From the NCBI GenBank assembly GCA_029204225.1, contig CM055106.1, positions 38,899,827 to 38,963,826 of the forward strand: 64,000 nucleotides of DNA. The letters are read 5' to 3'. This DNA comes from Diphasiastrum complanatum (Eukaryota > Streptophyta > Lycopodiopsida > Lycopodiales > Lycopodiaceae). The notes beneath the pieces were generated by a model. The model saw nothing but the letters and a program-made list of their open reading frames with translations. It was not told the origin of the DNA and did not search any database. Position 1 is the first letter of the stretch; every line of letters starts with the position of its first letter. A program made the position numbers and the translations under genes. Positions 47,777 through 58,796 of the stretch are shown in pieces.

Positions 47777-48749
47777 GAATTGGTGTAGAAGCTAAAGCTT
47801 TCTTCAATTTCTCAAATGTTTCCAACGCCTCAGTCGTCCAAATAGGTACAATGGTCAACTTATATATAGGTCGTGCTAAGTCCGCAAAAAATAAAATGAA
47901 TATCCATTAATAGTTCGCATGACCCATAAAAAAATAAACTCCTCAAATTGTCCTTGGTGGCAGTAGCTCCACAATGACTTTGATTCTGGAATAATCCGTA
48001 GCAATGCCATGTCTTGATATCACATGTTCAAAAACAACTCCATGAGTAATCCAAATTTGACACTTTTCTGGATTCAAGGAGATTTGGTATTTGTGGCAAT
48101 GTTCAAATACTTTTCCAAACAATCCAGATGGTTTGTATCGGCACTATGAAATCTGAGATCATCCAAGTAAATTTCAAGGAATTTTTGCAAGTAGTCTTTG
48201 AAGACAAATTGCATCACTCTCTGAAATGAACTAGGTGCATTACAAAGTCCAAACGACATAACTTTATAAGCATAAGTTTTTCATTATGTTTCAAAAGCTA
48301 TTTTATGACGATCTGCAAGTGTGATTTTAACTTGGTTATAACCACTGAATCTATCCAAAAAACTGTAGGCTTTCACTCCAGCAAGGCGGTCCAATATGCT
48401 TTCAGTAAAGGGTAACAGAAAGTGATTCTTTCGCATCACTTTGTTCAAGACTTTGAGATTCACACGAATTCTCATCTTCTCACACTTCTTAGGAACTATA
48501 ACAATTGGTGAAACCCATTCAGTATGCTCAATCTCGCAAATAAAATCTGCTTCAAGTAATCTTTGTGACTCTTTCTTGATAAGATCAGTAATATTTGGAT
48601 TACAATGGTAGAATCTTGTGACTTTTGGAATTGCATCGGACATCAAAGGTATTGTATGCTTAGTCACTAATGTTGGAATCCCTTTTAGGTCCTTGTATGT
48701 CCAAGCAAAATAATCTTGATACTTAATCAACAACCTCCTTAACGCTTGA
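47777..48749 (-). pseudogene. Gypsy reverse transcriptase/RNase H fragment
   Basis: Minus strand. 48733-48284 gives YFAWTYKDLKGIP, VTRFYHCNPNITDLIKKESQ, LLEADFICEIEHTEWVSPIV, RIRVNLKVLNKVMRKNHFLL, SILDRLAGVKAYSFLDRFSG and YNQVKITLADRHKIAFET. After a frameshift, 48259-48074 gives MSFGLCNAPSSFQRVMQFVF and LEIYLDDLRFHS, where LDD is the polymerase box. Further left come VELLPP- and TTEALETFEKLKKAL-type RNase H entry motifs. It lies inside a 587-bp tandem duplication. Confidence 0.88.
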
Positions 48750-48844
48750 AACTATTCTGGGGTCTAGTTCTCACCGCTGCATGGCAGTTCGGTCCCCATT
48801 ACGGGACACGTGTCCCAACTTACACTACGTGTACCGTCAAACTG
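48258..48844. repeat. 587-bp tandem duplication, unit 1
   Basis: Starts ATAACTTTATAAGC and ends CCGTCAAACTG. It contains 490 bases of gypsy reverse transcriptase plus about 97 bases of Copia-4 LTR sequence. Unit 2 (48845-50127) is the same plus a 691-base solo LTR and its 5-base target duplication; 1283 minus 696 is exactly 587, so the units have the same length. Confidence 0.93.
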
Positions 48845-50127
48845 ATAACTTTATAAGCATAAGTTTTCCATTTTGTTTCAAAAGCTATTTTATGACGATC
48901 TGCAAGTGTGATTTTAACTTGGTTATAACCACTGAATCTATCCAAAAAACTGTAGGCTTCCACTCCAGCAAGGCGGTCCAATATGCTTTCAGTAAAGGGT
49001 AACAGAAAGTGATTCTTTCGCATCACTTTGTTCAAGGCTTTGAGATTCACACAAATTCTCATCTTCTCACTCTTCTTAGGAACTATAACAATTGGTGAAA
49101 CCCATTCAGTATGCTCAATCTCGCAAATAAAATCTGCTTCAAGTAATCTTTGTGACTCTTTCTTGATAAGATCAGTAATATTTGGATTACGATAGTAGAA
49201 TCTTGTGACTTTTGGAATTGCATCGGACATCAAAGGTATTGTATGCTTAATCACTGATGTTGGAATCCCTTTTAGGTCCTTGTATGTCCAAGCAATATAA
49301 TCTTGATACTTAATCAACAACCTCCTTAACGCTTGATGTGAAAAGTACAGTACTAAGGACCATAAATGGATCTTTGAATGATCCACAAGGTGATTGTATG
49401 CTTGTTAAACAATCTATCAAAAACTAGTCATTAGAAAACAAGATCTAGTTTAGCAGCTTGATAGGAAACAAGTAGAGACAATCAAAGCATTGATCAAATA
49501 GTCTAATCCAACTCCACACGTGTGGAAATAAGGCTGTAGTACGGCCTGTAGACAGTGTTTACAAAGTGCCAAAGCTGGGTTTCATTGGAAAAATAGAATA
49601 ATCACCATACAATGAGAGGAAACTCAAGTTTCTCCTTGAGGCTCCAAAAAGTTTCTATCTTCTCACTATGGAGAATGGAAATACATAGTAAAACACACTT
49701 CCTTTGCAAAGTTAGGTCAAAATCCAGCATGTAATAAGGAAGTAGACTCCACTTTCTTGCCCTAATGTGAAAACCCTAGCCTAGATCCAAGAGTCATGCT
49801 TGGTAGGTGCATGGTAGGTACAAATCTCATCATAAATCATGGTCTAGATCCTACAAAGTAGGAATCACTACCAAATAGACACAACCACTCCTCTTGACTC
49901 GTGGTAACCTACTTTAGGTGTGTATGTACAAGTGGCACTTTGGCCATTCAAGTAACCAACAAACAATATTGACGAAATGTACAATATTCTACATGGCTAG
50001 ATTTGCCAATGTAGGCAATTTTTCACACTTGAAACTATTTTGGGGTCTAGTTCTCACCGCTGCATGGCAGTTCGGTCCCCATTACGGGACGCGTGTCCCA
50101 ACTTACACTACGTGTACCGTCAAACTG
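48845..50127. repeat. 587-bp tandem duplication, unit 2, split by a solo LTR
   Basis: Repeats unit 1 from ATAACTTTATAAGC. Its reverse transcriptase part (49386-48820, minus) is nearly identical to unit 1 and is broken at 49336 by an LTR. The unit resumes at AACTATTTTGGGGTC after the LTR and ends CCGTCAAACTG at 50127. Confidence 0.93.
49337..50027 (-). mobile_element. Solo copia LTR with target duplication CTTGA
   Basis: Starts TGTGAAAAG and ends TTTTTCACA, flanked by CTTGA at 49332-49336 and 50028-50032. Deleting LTR plus one CTTGA restores unit 1's CGCTTGAAACTATT. Same family as the LTR at 11657-12339. It carries TCCACACGTGTGGA at 49513-49526. A solo LTR forms by recombination between the two LTRs of a full element. 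Confidence 0.95.
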
Positions 50128-50229
50128 GCACACATGCATACTATCACAAAGACAGAAAAAACTCGAAATCACTGCTAAACACGAAAAGTCATGAACTGTG
50201 AGAGAAACTCGGGCTTACTTATTCTAACA
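50034..50229 (-). mobile_element. Truncated 3' LTR of Copia-4
   Basis: Matches about the last 190 bases (57100-57293) of the 5' LTR and ends ATTCTAACA at 50229, followed by the polypurine tract (reverse complement CTTAAGGGAGAG). The other 147 bases of LTR are missing, replaced by gypsy reverse transcriptase sequence. Confidence 0.85.
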
Positions 50230-50243
50230 CTCTCCCTTAAGCC

Positions 50244-51268
50244 CTAGTTTATCTTTCTTACAAAGAGCTTTTCTCTAAAAAACTCAAACTTATCTATAGT
50301 TAAATGTTTACTGAATATATCAGCTAACTGATTCTTTGTCTTACAATGCACTATGTCTATTTCATTAGATAACAACTTCTCTCTAATGAAATGATACTTA
50401 ATTTCTATATGTTTCATGCGTGCATGAAATACAGGATTTTTAGCTAGTTGTATGGCACTTTGACTGTCACATCTGATCACAATAGGCTTATTCTGCGGAA
50501 TTCCAATGTCTTCGAACATTCTTCCTGTGTAGCTGAACATAGTGCTTTGTATTCTGCTTCTGTAGTAGAAAGAGCCATGATTTTTTGCCAGTCATGTGTC
50601 TCGTTGCTCCTGAGTCTACGTACCAATGTGTATGATCAATGGAATACTGCGATGCTAATGCTGTCGCAAATGTTGTGCCTTGATCTTCGTTATCGCTATC
50701 ATTCTCTTCTTCGACAAAATTGGTCAATTGCTTCACTTTGCTCCTCTTAATATCCGCCTTCTTTTTGCGACAATCTCTTGCCCAATGTCCAAGCTTTTGG
50801 CAATAGAAACAGTTGTCTTTCTTCTTCTTGCTTGATGTGGATCATTGATTGTCATCCTCCAAATTCGACTTCTTGGATTGCTTCTTGTATTTATGCTTCT
50901 CTCTTGCTAGTATTGCTTGATCTTCCGATGTGGGAAGTCAAGTTTCTACCACTTCACGCCTTTGTTCCTCCTGTAGGATGATGCCATGAAAATGTTGGTA
51001 ATCTCTCCCTGGAAGCAATGCCACTTGCAAACATTTGGAAATTTTTGGGTAGGCCATTTATAGCTGTGTGAATCAGCTCAACATCTCTTATTGGTTCTCC
51101 AATAGCTGTCAACTGGTCTCGTAACTCCTTTATTCGTGTGAAATAGGATCCTATGCCCTCATTCTTCTCCATGCGAACACTTATGAGTTTGGTCCTCAAA
51201 AACATCATTCGAGAGGGTTTGCCATTTGAAACTGCGTTTTGAGTGTATCCCAAGCACCTCTTGCTGAT
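50244..51268 (-). pseudogene. Copia-4 gag part, protease and RNase H with a large internal deletion
   Basis: Minus strand, right to left: gag C-terminal part with SARGAWDTLK near 51250, RMEKNEGIGSYFTRIKELRD and IHTAINGLPKNFQMF. Next come a zinc knuckle of the type CFYCQKLGHWARDC (about 50770-50810) and the protease HWYVDSGATRHMTGKK (about 50580-50625). The protease frame is joined almost directly to RNase H at about 50575. RNase H then reads EDIGIPQNKPIVIRCDSQSA, FHARMKHIEIKYHFIREKLL and KNQLADIFSKHLTIDKFEFF, ending at 50244. Integrase and reverse transcriptase are gone. The gag is also split by Copia-3 at 51269. Confidence 0.87.
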
Positions 51269-51273
51269 ACAAC

Positions 51274-54200
51274 TGTTAAAAATTCACAATTCTAGCTTGA
51301 CTAGTTTTGGTCATATGACTTGTAAATAGTTAGATGGTCATGATGTGGCTTGTCACACGTGCCAAATAGCATAGGATTCCATTCATAAGGATGCTCTCAA
51401 GTAGACCTAATTGTTAGAACCTTTGGAATGAGTCCAAATTATGCTTAGATACAAGGGAGAAAAAATAGGAGCTATTTTTGGTAATTTTTGCATTGTTGAG
51501 GGATCTCCAAGATTCCAACCCTAACTTGGTAGGGATGAAAGATTCACCAAAATTAGCATTAGGGATAGGTTTAGGGCTACTCATACCTTCCCAAAATCGT
51601 GATGGATCATGTATATATAGGTGATGATATCTCACCAAAATCAATCAAGCAATTTCATGATTTTTTCTCTCATGATGGTGCAATTGCTCTCTATGTTCAT
51701 AATTGTTTGAGTACTTGTGATTACTAATGATTATAGGATTGAATGTAGGTCTGGTGTACAGTACTCAGACTGTGGGAGCCCGTACTTTCACACGTGTGAA
51801 GCCTTCTTCAAAAATTTGGGCCATTTAGTGAGGTTCAAGCATAGATTTTTGATGGATTTTGATGGTTCAATTTGTGCTAATCTTATGAAATCATAATCTA
51901 TTGTTTCCCTCATCATTTCAAGTGTTTTAGGATCCTTATTTGCTGTAATTTTTACATGGTATCAGAGCCTAAAGGCTGAAATGAGCTAAATCCTTGGTTT
52001 TTATTCAATTTCATCACAATTTTTTATCTAAATCTTGTGTAGATTGGATCTTAGCATCTAGTATTGATTCTAGAACTCAAAGTGAGTCAAATACATTGGA
52101 GATTGGTGTTGTGTGACTTCATTTGCAGGTGTTTAGGTGTCTAAAACCAGAGGCAAAGTTGAATTCAATTCACATTACCAAGATAGCAAGTTTTGCTTGC
52201 TCCAAGCATTAATTTCTAAGCGAGTGTTGGAGGTGATTTCATAGAGGAGGCTTTCTAGCATTCAAGGAGAGGGAAGATCAGAGTTTTGGGGACTCTTCAA
52301 GGCTGTTCTAGGGTGTAGTAGGCACCTCCTAAAGTGATTTAGGTTCAGTCCAACCATTGCTTGACTTATGCACCAAATTAGATCAATTTTTCATCAATTT
52401 TGATCATTTTTTGCTTGTGATTGGATAGTAGATTGTGTTGCATCCTCATTAAGTTCCATTTAGATCTTTTACAAGTGATTTTGGAAGTATATTAGGTTGC
52501 TGAAATTCACTCTTTATCAGATCATTTGGAAGCTTTAATGTTCTTTATAGAAAGAGGGGCAATTCTACTAGTATTGTCTACTTCAATCAAGCAAGTGCAT
52601 TGTTTCTAGTATTCTATGATTTGATTTTGTTAGAGATCATTCTTAGACCTTGATAGGAAGTCCATTACTGATCTTTTCAGGTCCCTAAGAAGTGGGATAA
52701 GGTAGACCTTCAATCAAATCATTAGAAGTAACCTTCATTTGTGTCAAGTCCTTGATTAGGAGACTAGATGGCATCTATAAATGCATATCTTTTGGATACT
52801 AATGAAAGGCTCAACAAAACTAACTATTCCATATGGAAAGTTAGAATAGAATCCATCATGATCATGCAAGATCTGATGGAAATTGTAAATGGTAAGGAGG
52901 GTGAACCTATTCATCCTCAAGAAAAAGCCAAATACATCAAGAGGTGCAATGTTGCACTACATTGCATAAAAATGAATGTTGCAAATGAACTCTTAAGAGA
53001 GGTAGGAGATTGCACTTCAGCTCAAGATGCTTGGGAGACTTTGCAAAAGGTCTATGAATCCAAGAACCAAACTAGAATGTTAGCTTTGAAGAATCAAATC
53101 TATAGAAGCTATCAAAAGAAAGGAGAGAGTGCACATACTTTTGTCCTAAGAGTAAAGGAATTGAACAAAGAGCTAGCCTTTATAGGTGATCCTATCAAGG
53201 ATGAAGAGCTTGTTCAACTCATATTGAATGGACTAAGCTTTGAATTTGACAATCTGGTTCAGGGATATGCAATTATGGGTAAGCTACCCATACTTGAAGA
53301 ACTCCAAGGCACACTCATGGCCGAGGAATCAAGAAGGAGCCAAATGCAAGAGAGGATGGATAGGCTTTCCATCCAAGGTGGAGATGACCAAGCTCTCTTC
53401 ACCAAAGGCAAAGGCAAGTCCAAAGGCAAAGGATCAACATTCAAGAAGTCTACAAAGCTTGAGGATCAAGAAGGACCCTCAAAGGCATCTCCATCAACCA
53501 CCAAAGTCAAGAAGGACAAATCAAAGGTGAAGTGCTACTATTGTAGCAAGATGGGGCATTATGCCTCGGAATGCTTCAAGAGGAAGCAAGATCAAAGCCA
53601 AGCCAACATGAGCAAAGAGGAGGAGGAGGAGAGTTCACATGAGGACTCTCTCATGATGTCCATATTTTCTTCAACAAGCTTCAAAGGAGAAGATCCTTGG
53701 TGGATTGACTCGGGTGCTAGTTCACACATGACTAGTAAAAGGGAGTTTTTCTCTTCTCTCTTATCTTATGATGGACCTGTAAAGTCTATCTATATAGCAA
53801 ATGATGAAGCTTGTAAGATTGAAGGAGTTGGTAGCATTCCCCTTTGCTTAGGATCTTCCAAAAAGATCAACATAGAAGGTGTTTTGTACATTCCTACAAT
53901 AACAAAGAATCTACTAAGTGTTGGCCAAATGGTAGACAATGGTTTCAATGTTGACTTTGCTTCAAATGAATGTTTCATCAAGAAGAAGGGTAAGATAGTG
54001 GCTAAGGGCACTAGACTTGGCAAACTTTATAAGTTGGATGCATTTGTGGATACTAATGTTGTCATGTTGGCCGAGAAGAGCAAGATATCTACTTTTACTT
54101 TATGGCACAAAAGACTTGGACATGTCAACTCGGGTTCCATGGAGGCTATGATCAAGGAGGAGTATGCTTTAGGCCTACCAAGGTCTATTGGGAAGGAAGA

Positions 54201-55459
54201 CAAGGTTTGTGAAGCTTGTGCCTTATCCAAGGCACATAAGAAGGTGTTTCCTAACTCCATCACAAAGTCATCTCATCCTCTTGAACTCATACACTCGGAT
54301 GTGCACATTGCTAGCACCAAATCTAATGGAGGTTCATCCATGTTTTTAACCTTCATTGATGACTACTCAAGATATTGTTGGGTGTTCTTACTTTCCTTCA
54401 AGTCTCAAGTATTTGATACTTTTGTAAAGTTCAAGTTGTTTGTGGAAAAGCATCATAATCATAGCATCAAGATTCTTAGAAGTGACAATGGTGGAGAATT
54501 CATCTCCAATGAGTTCAAGGCCTTTTGTGAGGAGGAAGGGATCAAGAAAGAGACTTCTTGTCCTTACACTCCTCAACAAAATGGAGTTGCTGAAAGAAGG
54601 AATAGAACATTATGTGAATGTTCTAAGGCTTTAAGATTAGATGCTTGTTTGCCCAAATCCTTTTGGGGTGAGTCTCTTGTATGTGCAAACTACTTGATGA
54701 ATAGGGTGTCTTGCAAAGCAATTGAAGACAAAACTCCTTATGAGATGTTGTATGGAAAGAAACCCAATCTTAATCACTTGAAAGTTTTTGGGTGTATATG
54801 CTATGTGCATGTGCCATTGGAAACAAGAACCAAGGAGGATCCATCTTCCACAAGAGGGATCATGCTTGGATATGCAAGCTCAAGCAAGGGCTACAAAGTC
54901 TATCTCCCATCCTTAAACAAATTTGTTGTTTCAAGGGATGTCATCTTTGATGAACATCATATGTATATGCTTGAAGAAGGCTCAAGTGCTCCAACAATCA
55001 AGAAGAAGATGGCCAAGGAGCAAGATCTTGGTTTTGAGGAGGAGCTCATGGAGGAGCAAGCATCAAACCCACCTATCGCACCAAGGAGATCTTCAAGGGC
55101 AAAAGTGGAGCCATCAAGGCTGACATATCAAGGCAAAGGATAGCAAGTTGAGGGTATCTCATCCACTTCTTATGCTTTATCTAGTTTTGAAGAACCATCT
55201 AATGTTGAAGATGCATTGAACTCCAAATAATGGTATAAAGCTATGTTGGATGAGTATGATGCCTTGATCAGATTGTGGGAGGCCGTACTTTCACACGTGT
55301 GAAGCCTTCTTCAAGGATTTGGGCCATTAAGTGAGGTTCAAGCATAGATTTTTGATGGATTTTGATGGTTCAATTTGTGCTAATCTTATGAAATCATAAT
55401 CTATTGTTTCCCTCATCATTTCAAGTGTTTTAGGATCCTTATTTGTTGTAATTTTTACA
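51274..55459 (+). mobile_element. Copia-3: nested copia with target duplication and deleted 3' half
   Basis: The 5' LTR (51274-51956, 683 bases) starts TGTTAAAAATT and ends AATTTTTACA. The primer-binding site TGGTATCAGAGCC follows at 51957. The element ends AATTTTTACA at 55459. ACAAC flanks both sides (51269-51273 and 55460-55464), and removing the element rejoins the minus-strand Copia-4 gag. Only the last 190 or so bases of the 3' LTR remain: pol is joined to the LTR at about 55267 at a shared TCAGA. The LTR has a TATA-like GTATATATAGG near 51610 and TTCACACGTGTGAA at 51787 (and 55290). Confidence 0.93.
52768..55143 (+). CDS. Copia-3 gag-protease-integrase open frame (791 residues)
   Basis: One uninterrupted frame, the longest in the window. 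Gag (1 to about 240) opens MASINAYLLDTNERLNKTNY and contains SAQDAWETLQKVYESKNQTR. The zinc knuckle is CYYCSKMGHYASEC (256-269). The protease motif WWIDSGASSHM has Asp at 314. The integrase zinc region starts LWHKRLGHVN (His447) with CEACALSKAHK. The integrase catalytic triad is Asp511 (HSDVH), Asp573 (RSDNGGEF) and Glu609 (GVAERRNRTL), with the D-D(35)E spacing of copia integrases. The frame ends with SRLTYQGKG and a TAG, then continues readably to EYDALIR before the deletion, so reverse transcriptase and RNase H are absent. Gag and integrase could be made, but autonomous retrotransposition is not possible. Confidence 0.92.
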   Translation: MASINAYLLDTNERLNKTNYSIWKVRIESIMIMQDLMEIVNGKEGEPIHPQEKAKYIKRCNVALHCIKMNVANELLREVGDCTSAQDAWETLQKVYESKNQTRMLALKNQIYRSYQKKGESAHTFVLRVKELNKELAFIGDPIKDEELVQLILNGLSFEFDNLVQGYAIMGKLPILEELQGTLMAEESRRSQMQERMDRLSIQGGDDQALFTKGKGKSKGKGSTFKKSTKLEDQEGPSKASPSTTKVKKDKSKVKCYYCSKMGHYASECFKRKQDQSQANMSKEEEEESSHEDSLMMSIFSSTSFKGEDPWWIDSGASSHMTSKREFFSSLLSYDGPVKSIYIANDEACKIEGVGSIPLCLGSSKKINIEGVLYIPTITKNLLSVGQMVDNGFNVDFASNECFIKKKGKIVAKGTRLGKLYKLDAFVDTNVVMLAEKSKISTFTLWHKRLGHVNSGSMEAMIKEEYALGLPRSIGKEDKVCEACALSKAHKKVFPNSITKSSHPLELIHSDVHIASTKSNGGSSMFLTFIDDYSRYCWVFLLSFKSQVFDTFVKFKLFVEKHHNHSIKILRSDNGGEFISNEFKAFCEEEGIKKETSCPYTPQQNGVAERRNRTLCECSKALRLDACLPKSFWGESLVCANYLMNRVSCKAIEDKTPYEMLYGKKPNLNHLKVFGCICYVHVPLETRTKEDPSSTRGIMLGYASSSKGYKVYLPSLNKFVVSRDVIFDEHHMYMLEEGSSAPTIKKKMAKEQDLGFEEELMEEQASNPPIAPRRSSRAKVEPSRLTYQGKG

Positions 55460-56953
55460 ACAACTTCACTTATGTGGGCAATAACATGATCCTTCACTAA
55501 CAACTTTATCAACGATAAGGCCTTCTACGCCCTTTTGTCAAATGCACGAATATCGGCTGGAGTTGTAGCTGGCCGTTGTTCCACCCCAGTGACAATGTCC
55601 CACAGCTCTTTTTTCATGAAAATACTTTTCATTTTGAATTTTCAAATGCTATAATTGGATACCCCGTCCAATTTACTAGCTTCTCCAAGCACGAATTCTC
55701 CCAATCCTGCCATTTCGCCAAAAATTGCTCCTATAGCACCCTAATGAGGCTCAATGACAAGTTTATAGAGCAATTTAGACTTTTAAAAGTCAACTTTAAC
55801 GTCCGACCAAAAAGGTTTTAGGACCTCCCGCCGCTTTGTCGCCAAATCGGTGTCGTCCTCCGAAATGCCCTTCGTCTCCAACTCCCAACTACTTGCCCAT
55901 TGGAATGGTGAAAAGACTTTTGGCGCACTCCGAACACTTTCTCCGCGGCAATACCTCTGTTTTCAAGTACTGTACTTGTAGGGTACAATCCTTTTCTGGG
56001 AGGATTTTGGCTTTTGGATGGCCTTAAACTGAGCTTTAGACCAAAAGTTAAAGGCTCTTGAAGAAAACACACTGTTTCTTCACTTTGAAACAAATCTCTT
56101 TTTCAAACAATTTTGAACTTCAGGGTCCCTCTCAACTTGAAAATTTTTAATGAAATTGAAGGCCAATTTGCCTTTCAAACCTTTTCAGGGTCCACTTCAC
56201 CCATATCCAACGATGGGTTTTCATCCTGTGGCCCAGATCAAATTGATCTTATTCGTCGATCCTTGTGGAGATTGATCTTATCCGTCGAACTTGCTCTTGT
56301 TCATCGAACAGCACTCTTGAAGTTGCTATAGACTTATTTACACTAAGTCGACCTCCTCCTTGTCGCGTGCGAGTTCTCCTCCACGACCATTCTCTCTTCC
56401 CAGCTTCTTCTCCTCACCTGGCCAACTATGGCAGCCACCAAGTTTTTCCTCCACACCTCCCTACCAACTGATTCAGCGCTCAGATTACTCCGCGGCTGCT
56501 GGGCACCCCTCTCCATGCATTCACAGCACTGAACCATAGTCTATGTGGAGAAAGATCCACGATTTTGTACATGAAAACCCTAGTTGTAGAAAGGATGGAG
56601 CTTTCTTGAGATATACTCAACCCTTTTTTGAGATTTTTCTGGCAGTCTCCTACACCACTGAGGTCGCCCTACTGCAAAAACTCTCTTGAGATTTTCGGCT
56701 TCACAATTGATGCACAGTTGAATGCAAACAAGCTATTCTTCTCAGCAACCCTTTGTTTGCTCCAATCAACTTGAAAATTTAGCAATTTTCAGTTTTGCTC
56801 CTGGATCAAGCCAATAGCTTATTCTGAAGCCTTGAATTCAACTGCACCTGCAAACAATTGCTTTCTTGACTAACTGTAAAGGGTTCTTCGAATTTTTCCA
56901 AAATTCAGCTTCCAGCTAACATCGAACTGCGCCACTCCCAGGCTCTGATACCA
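55460..56953 (-). pseudogene. Copia-4 5' leader and start of gag
   Basis: Minus strand. A gag start near 55713 gives MAGLGEFVLGEASKLDGVSN, a TGA where Trp is expected (YSI*KFKMKS), KELWDIVTGVEQRPATTP, a TAG (RA*KALSLI), and LLVKDHVIAHISEVV, which is cut by Copia-3 and resumes at 51268. The primer-binding site complement GGCTCTGATACCA lies at 56941-56953. The long stretch from about 55720 to 56940 is leader without a supported gene. Both stops look like TGG changed to TGA or TAG. Confidence 0.8.
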
Positions 56954-57293
56954 TGTCAAGGATCTTACTGGCAATATAGTTAGCTAATTTGCAAGCAATC
57001 TGACATCTATCAGATAAACATTAAAGAGAGATTACACACAAACCCAAGAAAACACTTCTTAACTATATTTACAAAAGAGACTGAAAGATATATATACACA
57101 GTCTAATTTTTGTGGGGTACCGCTGGATGGCAGTTCGGTCCTCGTTACGAGACGCGTGTCCCAACTTACACTACGTGTACCGTCAAACTGGCACACATGC
57201 ATACTATCACAAAGACAGTAAAAAACTCGAAATCACTGCTAAACACGGAAAGTCATGAACTGTGAGAGAAACTCGGGCTTACTTATTCTAACA
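56954..57293 (-). mobile_element. 5' LTR of Copia-4 (minus strand)
   Basis: On the minus strand it starts TGTTAGAATAAG and ends CCTTGACA next to the primer-binding site, 340 bases. Its right part is repeated at 50034-50229 and at about 48753-48844. Confidence 0.85.
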
Positions 57294-57377
57294 ATAAGTC
57301 ACTTTTATAAAGTTAGATTGATTTTAGCTAAATCTACACTCAGGTGTGAAATTGACCTTTGAGTAGAATCTTGAAAA

Positions 57378-58040
57378 TGTCAAATTGGTCAAACTTTATG
57401 TAAATAGATTGGACTTCCATGTGAATGAGTTATTACTCACACATGTCAAGATACCATTCACATGTGTGGATAAGCTTCTAGATGATACGATAATAAGATT
57501 TTATTAGATCCTATTTTATAGGGAATATTCCTATAAATGTGGAAGACTAGCTTTTTGTTTTCTAGCCAAAGAGAATAGTCAACTTTGGAAAATGAGCACA
57601 TATGGCTCTTATTGGTGGATCTGGATGACTAGGCACTCTTCACATGTGTGAAGGCTTGCTGGACAGTACACAGCTCGTGGATGTAATTGATCTATAAAGG
57701 GATCAACCAAATCAATGAGAAGTTGATGTGACATTGGCAAATTCTAGTCTTGCTTGTATTCTCCACATTTGTCTTGTGCTTTTTTGATTGAAATGCATTT
57801 CTAAGCTTGAGTACTTTACTCTCTGTAAACAGGCCATACAGGTACTGTCCTCCACACGTGTGAGGCTGCTCATCCAAGTTTTTAATCATTTGATCCATTG
57901 CTCTTGCTTAAATCATAGTGTAAAGCAGCTAGATCAAGATCTAATACCTAGAACTTGATAGATCTTTGGATTAAGCAATCAATAACTCTTAATGTTTGAT
58001 AAATACAATCATAATTGTCCTTTTTCTCTGAAAATTGACA
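57378..58040 (+). mobile_element. 5' LTR of Copia-8
   Basis: Ends GAAAATTGACA at 58040, immediately before TGGTATCAGAGCC (58041). The start is placed at TGTCAAATTGG (57378), which mirrors the end. TATA-like GATCTATAAAGG near 57688, then CACACGTGTG at 57853-57862 preceded by a TACAGGTACTGTCC string. Related CACATGTGTG strings occur at about 57460 and 57640. Confidence 0.65.
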
Positions 58041-58796
58041 TGGTATCAGAGCCAAGTCTAAGAGTGATCTAAATGATTAATAGTTCTTAAGAAATCATTG
58101 ACAATGTGTTGTTTTTGAGTTTTACTTGAGAGGGCGAGTTCAAGGAGAGAGGTATCATCATTATTTTTGGTCAAGATCGATTTGTGGGCTGCTGAAGTAC
58201 TGTCCACACGTGTGAAACCGTACATGAACCTTCAAATTAACTTCCTTTAGTGTTTTTGACCCAAAAATGTGCATATTAGTCCAAAATTCAAGGTTTTTGG
58301 TGCATTGTCTAAATCTAGGTTCAATCTATTGAATGCTAATGATCAAATAGTGATTTGAGTCGTTGAAGAAATTCATTTTGAGGCATTAGATTAGATATAT
58401 AAGGCTGATTTGTTCAGATCTTAAGTGTGTGTGAAATATCAAACAAATTTGTACTAGAATCAATTTTTTGTGGAGTGATTTGCTAGGATATTTGGAGTAG
58501 ATCTATTATACCATCATCCAAATTGAACTAGGATTGATTGGGCCGAGATTAAAAGCTTTTTGAAAGCTAAAAATCTATCTTAGATCATTCTTTATCAAGA
58601 GATCTTTGTGCATCTCATACGCTTCCATTCACAATGTCATCCATGGGTGGATATATGTTAGAATCTAGTGAGAAACTAACTTCCACGAACTATTCCATTT
58701 GAAAAGTGAGGATGGAATCACCACTTGTGGTTCATGACCTCTTTGATATTGTTTTAGGAGTTGAGGAAGAGCCTCAAGCTGTCCAAGAACAACAGT
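58041..58796 (+). pseudogene. Copia-8 leader and gag start
   Basis: After the primer-binding site, a leader with a second CACACGTGTG (58205-58214). A gag start near 58635 encodes MSSMGGYMLESSEKLTSTNY, then a TGA where Trp is expected, KVRMESPLVVHDLFDIVLGV and EEEPQAVQEQ. It breaks off near 58796, where the Gypsy-B leader starts. Confidence 0.75.
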
